Shown in pieces: positions 6,614 to 9,131 of a stretch of 9,131 nt of DNA. Position 1 is the stretch's first letter. Each line of letters starts with the position of its first letter. Location: positions 1-9,131 of the forward strand of contig JAEZRB010000063.1 in the NCBI GenBank assembly GCA_023412975.1. Reading direction: 5' to 3'. The stretch is from Bacteroidota bacterium (GTDB lineage Bacteria; Bacteroidota; Bacteroidia; Chitinophagales; Chitinophagaceae). The notes below the pieces were generated by a model, which did not search any database, had not been told where the DNA came from, and saw nothing but the letters and a program-made list of their open reading frames with translations. The translations under genes were made by a program, and so were the position numbers.

Positions 6614-7999
6614 ATGCCAATTAATTCCAGTGAAAGTGGTGACAGGAAGGATGAAGCAATTTTAATAAGTGATGAGAATGACCCTCACAATATAGGCAGG
6701 AAACAACCAGTGTTCAATATTTCCGAGGACATCTGGGCCGTTTTGATCGGCGGGTTCCTGATTACAATTGTTTTATTAACAGCGTTTACATCCCCGGGTC
6801 TAAAATTCCCGGCGCCTGTTTACAAGTGGAGCAGCCCATCTGAGTTGTTAGAAAAAGTATTTTCCTTCGACAACCTGTTAATGATCACTTCCATCGGGAT
6901 TGTGTTTGCATTGTTGTGTTCGATCGCCATCCGGCTTTCGGGAGGCAGCGTAAAAAAATTTGTGGCAGGTTTCGCGCTGGTGTACATATTGGGAATTGTT
7001 GCTCTTATCATTAGCGGCAACCATACCATTAATTATTATGGCATCGAGTACGTAGTGTTTGCACTTGTGTTTGGCCTCCTGATCAGCAACCTGGGCATTA
7101 TTCCAGGCTGGTTGAGGGAAGCTGCAAGATCAGAGTTCTTTATCAAAACCGGCCTGGTGATACTCGGTGTGAGCGTATTGTTCACAGATATCATCAAAGC
7201 AGGTTTGCCAGGTATACTGCAGGCTGTACTGGTGGTAAGCGTGGTTTGGTTTTTTGCGCTTTGGCTAAGCCGGCGATTGAAAGTTGATGACGAATTTGGT
7301 GTGATACTGGCTTCTGCGGTTGCAATATGCGGGGTATCTGCAGCTATCGTTGCCAGTGGCGCTATCAGGGGTGACAAGCGAAAGCTTTCCTATGTCACTA
7401 CCCTGGTCCTGGTGATTGCCATTCCCATGCTGATCCTGCAACCCTGGTTGATCAGGCAGTTTAATATACCCGAGATGGTAGGTGGCGCCTGGCTGGGTGG
7501 TACATTGGATACAACAGCTTCAGTAGCCGCTGCTGCACAGTTGGTGGGACCGGTAGCCGTAAAGTCCGGTGTGATCATCAAATTTTCACAGAATGTATTG
7601 ATCGGTGTTGCTGCGTTTTTTATTGCCGGCTGGTGGGCTTTAAGAAAGGATCCAAATCATGTAGCCGCAACTGAAGGCAGGGGTTTGGGAATTATCTGGG
7701 AGCGATTTCCAAAATTCGTATTAGGATTTATCGCCGTTTCACTGATATTTTCTTTCTTAATTCCGGCCAACACCACCCAGCAGGTAACCGGATTTTTGAA
7801 TGGTCTGCGCACCGTCTGGTTTGCCCTGGCATTTGTCGCCATCGGGCTGGAAGCCCGTTTTGCCGACCTGGTTAAGATACAGGGAGGCCGGCCGGCCCTG
7901 GCATTTATCCTGGCACAGGTATTCAATATACTCTGGACATTGTTTTGGGCTTATTTGCTGTTTGGCGGTGTTTTATTGCCTGCCCCGGATATTAAGTAA
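6614..7999 (+). CDS. YeiH-family putative sulfate exporter (UPF0324)
   Basis: A 461-residue inner-membrane protein of the YeiH/PF03601 family, whose members are annotated as putative sulfate exporters with little direct proof. The ATG at 6614 is preferred over the upstream in-frame TTG at 6578 because it starts a polar cytoplasmic tail (MPINSSESGDRKDE...) of the kind seen before the first helix, which begins around EDIWAVLIGGF. About ten or eleven hydrophobic segments follow. Family signatures are visible: AICGVSAAI (237-245), GGTLDTTASVAAAAQLVG (from 295), and the C-terminal VAIGLEARFADL (408-419). It lies downstream of a terminator-like hairpin and a tRNA-Cys, so it probably has its own promoter, though none is convincing. 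The next gene starts 26 bases later and is probably co-transcribed. It is unrelated to the TSUP domain upstream, so the window encodes two different putative sulfur-anion carriers. Substrate and direction are not shown by sequence. Confidence 0.88.
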   Translation: MPINSSESGDRKDEAILISDENDPHNIGRKQPVFNISEDIWAVLIGGFLITIVLLTAFTSPGLKFPAPVYKWSSPSELLEKVFSFDNLLMITSIGIVFALLCSIAIRLSGGSVKKFVAGFALVYILGIVALIISGNHTINYYGIEYVVFALVFGLLISNLGIIPGWLREAARSEFFIKTGLVILGVSVLFTDIIKAGLPGILQAVLVVSVVWFFALWLSRRLKVDDEFGVILASAVAICGVSAAIVASGAIRGDKRKLSYVTTLVLVIAIPMLILQPWLIRQFNIPEMVGGAWLGGTLDTTASVAAAAQLVGPVAVKSGVIIKFSQNVLIGVAAFFIAGWWALRKDPNHVAATEGRGLGIIWERFPKFVLGFIAVSLIFSFLIPANTTQQVTGFLNGLRTVWFALAFVAIGLEARFADLVKIQGGRPALAFILAQVFNILWTLFWAYLLFGGVLLPAPDIK

Positions 8000-8025
8000 A
8001 TTTATATTCTAAAATTTTCATACTG

Positions 8026-8943
8026 ATGCAAAAGATATACCTGAGTGATTCCGGACCAAAAGTATCACCTGCTGTCTACGGTTTTTGGCGATGGGACGAT
8101 ACCAGTGCTCATGATGAGGAAACAATGGAAAGGATTGTGAACCTTTGTCTCGAACTTGGCATCAACACCTTTGATCATGCTGATGTCTATGGCGGATATC
8201 AAAGTGAAGAAATGTTTGGAAACGTGATGAAGAAAAGATCCTTTAAACGCGAGGATGTTGTTTTATTTACAAAATGCGGTGTATTACTACCACATGTGAA
8301 AAGGCCGGAAATAAGGGTGAAATATTACGATACATCAGCCAGGCATATCACCGCGAGCGTAGAGAATTCATTAAGGAATCTGGGAACCGATTACATTGAT
8401 ATATTCCTGCTCGACCAGTTGGATCCCCTGTCAAACCTGGAGGAAACTGCATTGACGCTGGAACGACTCCGGACATCGGGCAAGATCCGCAATGTAGGGG
8501 TAGCCAATTTTTCAGTTTTCCAGCACCAGTTGCTGGCATCTTATTTAAAAATACCCATTGTTACCAATCATATCGAATTGAACCTGCTGAATACTACCGC
8601 ACTTGACAATGGCCAGATCGATTATATCAAGCAACGATATATGCGGCCGCTGGCGGCTGCGCCCCTGGCGGGCGGCAGGATCGAGAATGGTACGGATCCC
8701 CTGGCGGTGCGCGTGCATTACAAGCTCGGTGAAATTGGGAAAAAGTATAATGCCAACGTGGAATCGATTGCGGTGGCCTGGCTGATCAAGTTAGGTGCGC
8801 TTCCGCTTATTGGAACCCTGAATGAACAACGCATTCGGAATATCGTAAATGCTTTTGATGTCGATCTCGATCAACAGGACTGGTATGATCTCTACAATAC
8901 TTCGCGTGAAGAAGTGCATTCGAAGAAGGAGTTTGCAGAGTAG
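8026..8943 (+). CDS. Aldo/keto reductase, YdhF-like, with the catalytic His position replaced by Asp
   Basis: A 305-residue cytoplasmic TIM-barrel oxidoreductase of the aldo/keto reductase superfamily, expected to use NADP(H). It aligns along its length with E. coli YdhF: GFWRW (19-23), FDHADVYGGYQSEEMFG (49-65), FTKCG (81-85), NSLRNLGTDYID (114-125), GKIRNVGVANF and a C-terminal IGTLNEQRI cofactor segment. Three residues of the usual tetrad are present: D50, Y55 and K83. The fourth, a His in the family's LLxHRPDPL motif, is Asp here (D130 in FLLDQLDPL, codon GAC). The frame is otherwise intact. The change may alter the preferred reaction or weaken carbonyl reduction. The gene starts 26 bases after the YeiH-type gene on the same strand, with no Shine-Dalgarno. 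Substrate is unknown. Confidence 0.9.
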   Translation: MQKIYLSDSGPKVSPAVYGFWRWDDTSAHDEETMERIVNLCLELGINTFDHADVYGGYQSEEMFGNVMKKRSFKREDVVLFTKCGVLLPHVKRPEIRVKYYDTSARHITASVENSLRNLGTDYIDIFLLDQLDPLSNLEETALTLERLRTSGKIRNVGVANFSVFQHQLLASYLKIPIVTNHIELNLLNTTALDNGQIDYIKQRYMRPLAAAPLAGGRIENGTDPLAVRVHYKLGEIGKKYNANVESIAVAWLIKLGALPLIGTLNEQRIRNIVNAFDVDLDQQDWYDLYNTSREEVHSKKEFAE

Positions 8944-8962
8944 CTTTTTTCGGGGAATTGGG

Positions 8963-8980
8963 ACCCGATAGCTATCGGGT
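8963..8980. repeat. Perfect 18-bp palindrome
   Basis: ACCCGATAGCTATCGGGT equals its own reverse complement. It lies 19 bases after the aldo/keto reductase stop. The CCCGATAGCTATCGGG core is a type I recall as common between genes in Bacteroidota, often as a bidirectional terminator or dispersed repeat; this was not searched. No T-run follows, so its role in termination is uncertain. It also contains the stop codon of the possible minus-strand ORF. Confidence 0.7.
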
Positions 8981-9131
8981 TAGTAATTTGGAATTTGGGT
9001 CGAGACTTGTTGAAACTCGATGTTCAATGACATCGAAAAGATGCTCTCTTAGTTCATAGGGATACTTTTTTTCATCGGTGTCCATGGATGCCGGAACTCC
9101 CGTTCCGGCCAGCAAGAACGGAACGGAGTTC
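8972..9131 (-). CDS. Possible C-terminal end of an unrecognised minus-strand gene, partial
   Basis: Reading leftward from the window edge gives an open frame of 52 residues before a TAG at 8974-8972. It begins NSVPFLLAGTGVPASMDTD, contains a helix-like stretch (YPYELREHLFDVIEHRV) and ends SKLLTR. I do not recognise a family. It would converge on the aldo/keto reductase gene. Against it, the stop lies inside a palindromic repeat and the right part overlaps inverted repeats, so a non-coding repeat read by chance is a real alternative. An internal ATG (9086-9084) could also start a 37-residue ORF. Confidence 0.3.
   Translation of the reverse strand, partial: NSVPFLLAGTGVPASMDTDEKKYPYELREHLFDVIEHRVSTSLDPNSKLLTR
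9090..9131. repeat. Inverted-repeat cluster at the window edge
   Basis: GCCGGAAC (9090-9097) pairs perfectly with GTTCCGGC (9102-9109) across a TCCC loop. The same arm can instead pair with GGAACGGAGTTC (9120-9131), forming a 12-bp stem with one bulged C. The GGAAC/GTTCC motif thus occurs in competing hairpins, suggesting part of a larger repeat or structured element cut by the window end. Confidence 0.45.

Noticed and set aside
7036..7377. A 113-codon minus-strand open frame within the YeiH-family gene
   Set aside because: Low-complexity Thr/Ser/Ala/Asn-rich translation typical of the antisense of a membrane-protein gene, with no motif.

Overview
The window looks like chromosomal DNA from a member of the Bacteroidota, plausibly a Chitinophagaceae-type organism. 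The basis is moderate GC, no Shine-Dalgarno sequences before the starts, a TTTG/TAnnTTTG-type promoter, an 847-residue TonB-dependent receptor with an N-terminal carboxypeptidase-regulatory-like domain, and GC-rich palindromes of the kind scattered through these genomes. The lineage is inferred from style; no marker gene is present.

Left third (1-3380): an assimilatory sulfite-reduction operon on the + strand. It holds the C-terminal tail of a CysJ-type flavoprotein, a complete CysI-type siroheme/4Fe-4S sulfite reductase, and, overlapping it by 4 bases, an unusual two-part protein. That protein has an N-terminal siroheme-synthase domain (precorrin-2 dehydrogenase/ferrochelatase type) and a C-terminal TSUP/TauE-SafE membrane domain. 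One operon thus supplies the enzyme, its electron donor, the last steps of its cofactor and a sulfur-anion transporter.

Middle (3381-6366): a 442-base non-coding stretch before the receptor start holds a GC-rich palindromic repeat, two near-identical imperfect palindromes 143 bp apart that look like operators, a promoter whose -33 element lies inside the first palindrome, and a 13-codon ORF containing three Cys codons. The TonB-dependent receptor follows.

Right third (6367-9131): a terminator-like hairpin, a tRNA-Cys(GCA) with mismatched terminal pairs in three stems, a YeiH-family putative sulfate exporter, a YdhF-like aldo/keto reductase whose catalytic His position is Asp, a perfect 18-bp palindrome, and the possible 3' end of a minus-strand gene embedded in inverted repeats.

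The window is rich in sulfur and cysteine functions: sulfite reductase, siroheme synthesis, two unrelated putative sulfur-anion transporters, tRNA-Cys and a Cys-containing candidate leader peptide. The most useful hypothesis to test is that the receptor is controlled by sulfur or cysteine status through the paired palindromes and the leader ORF.
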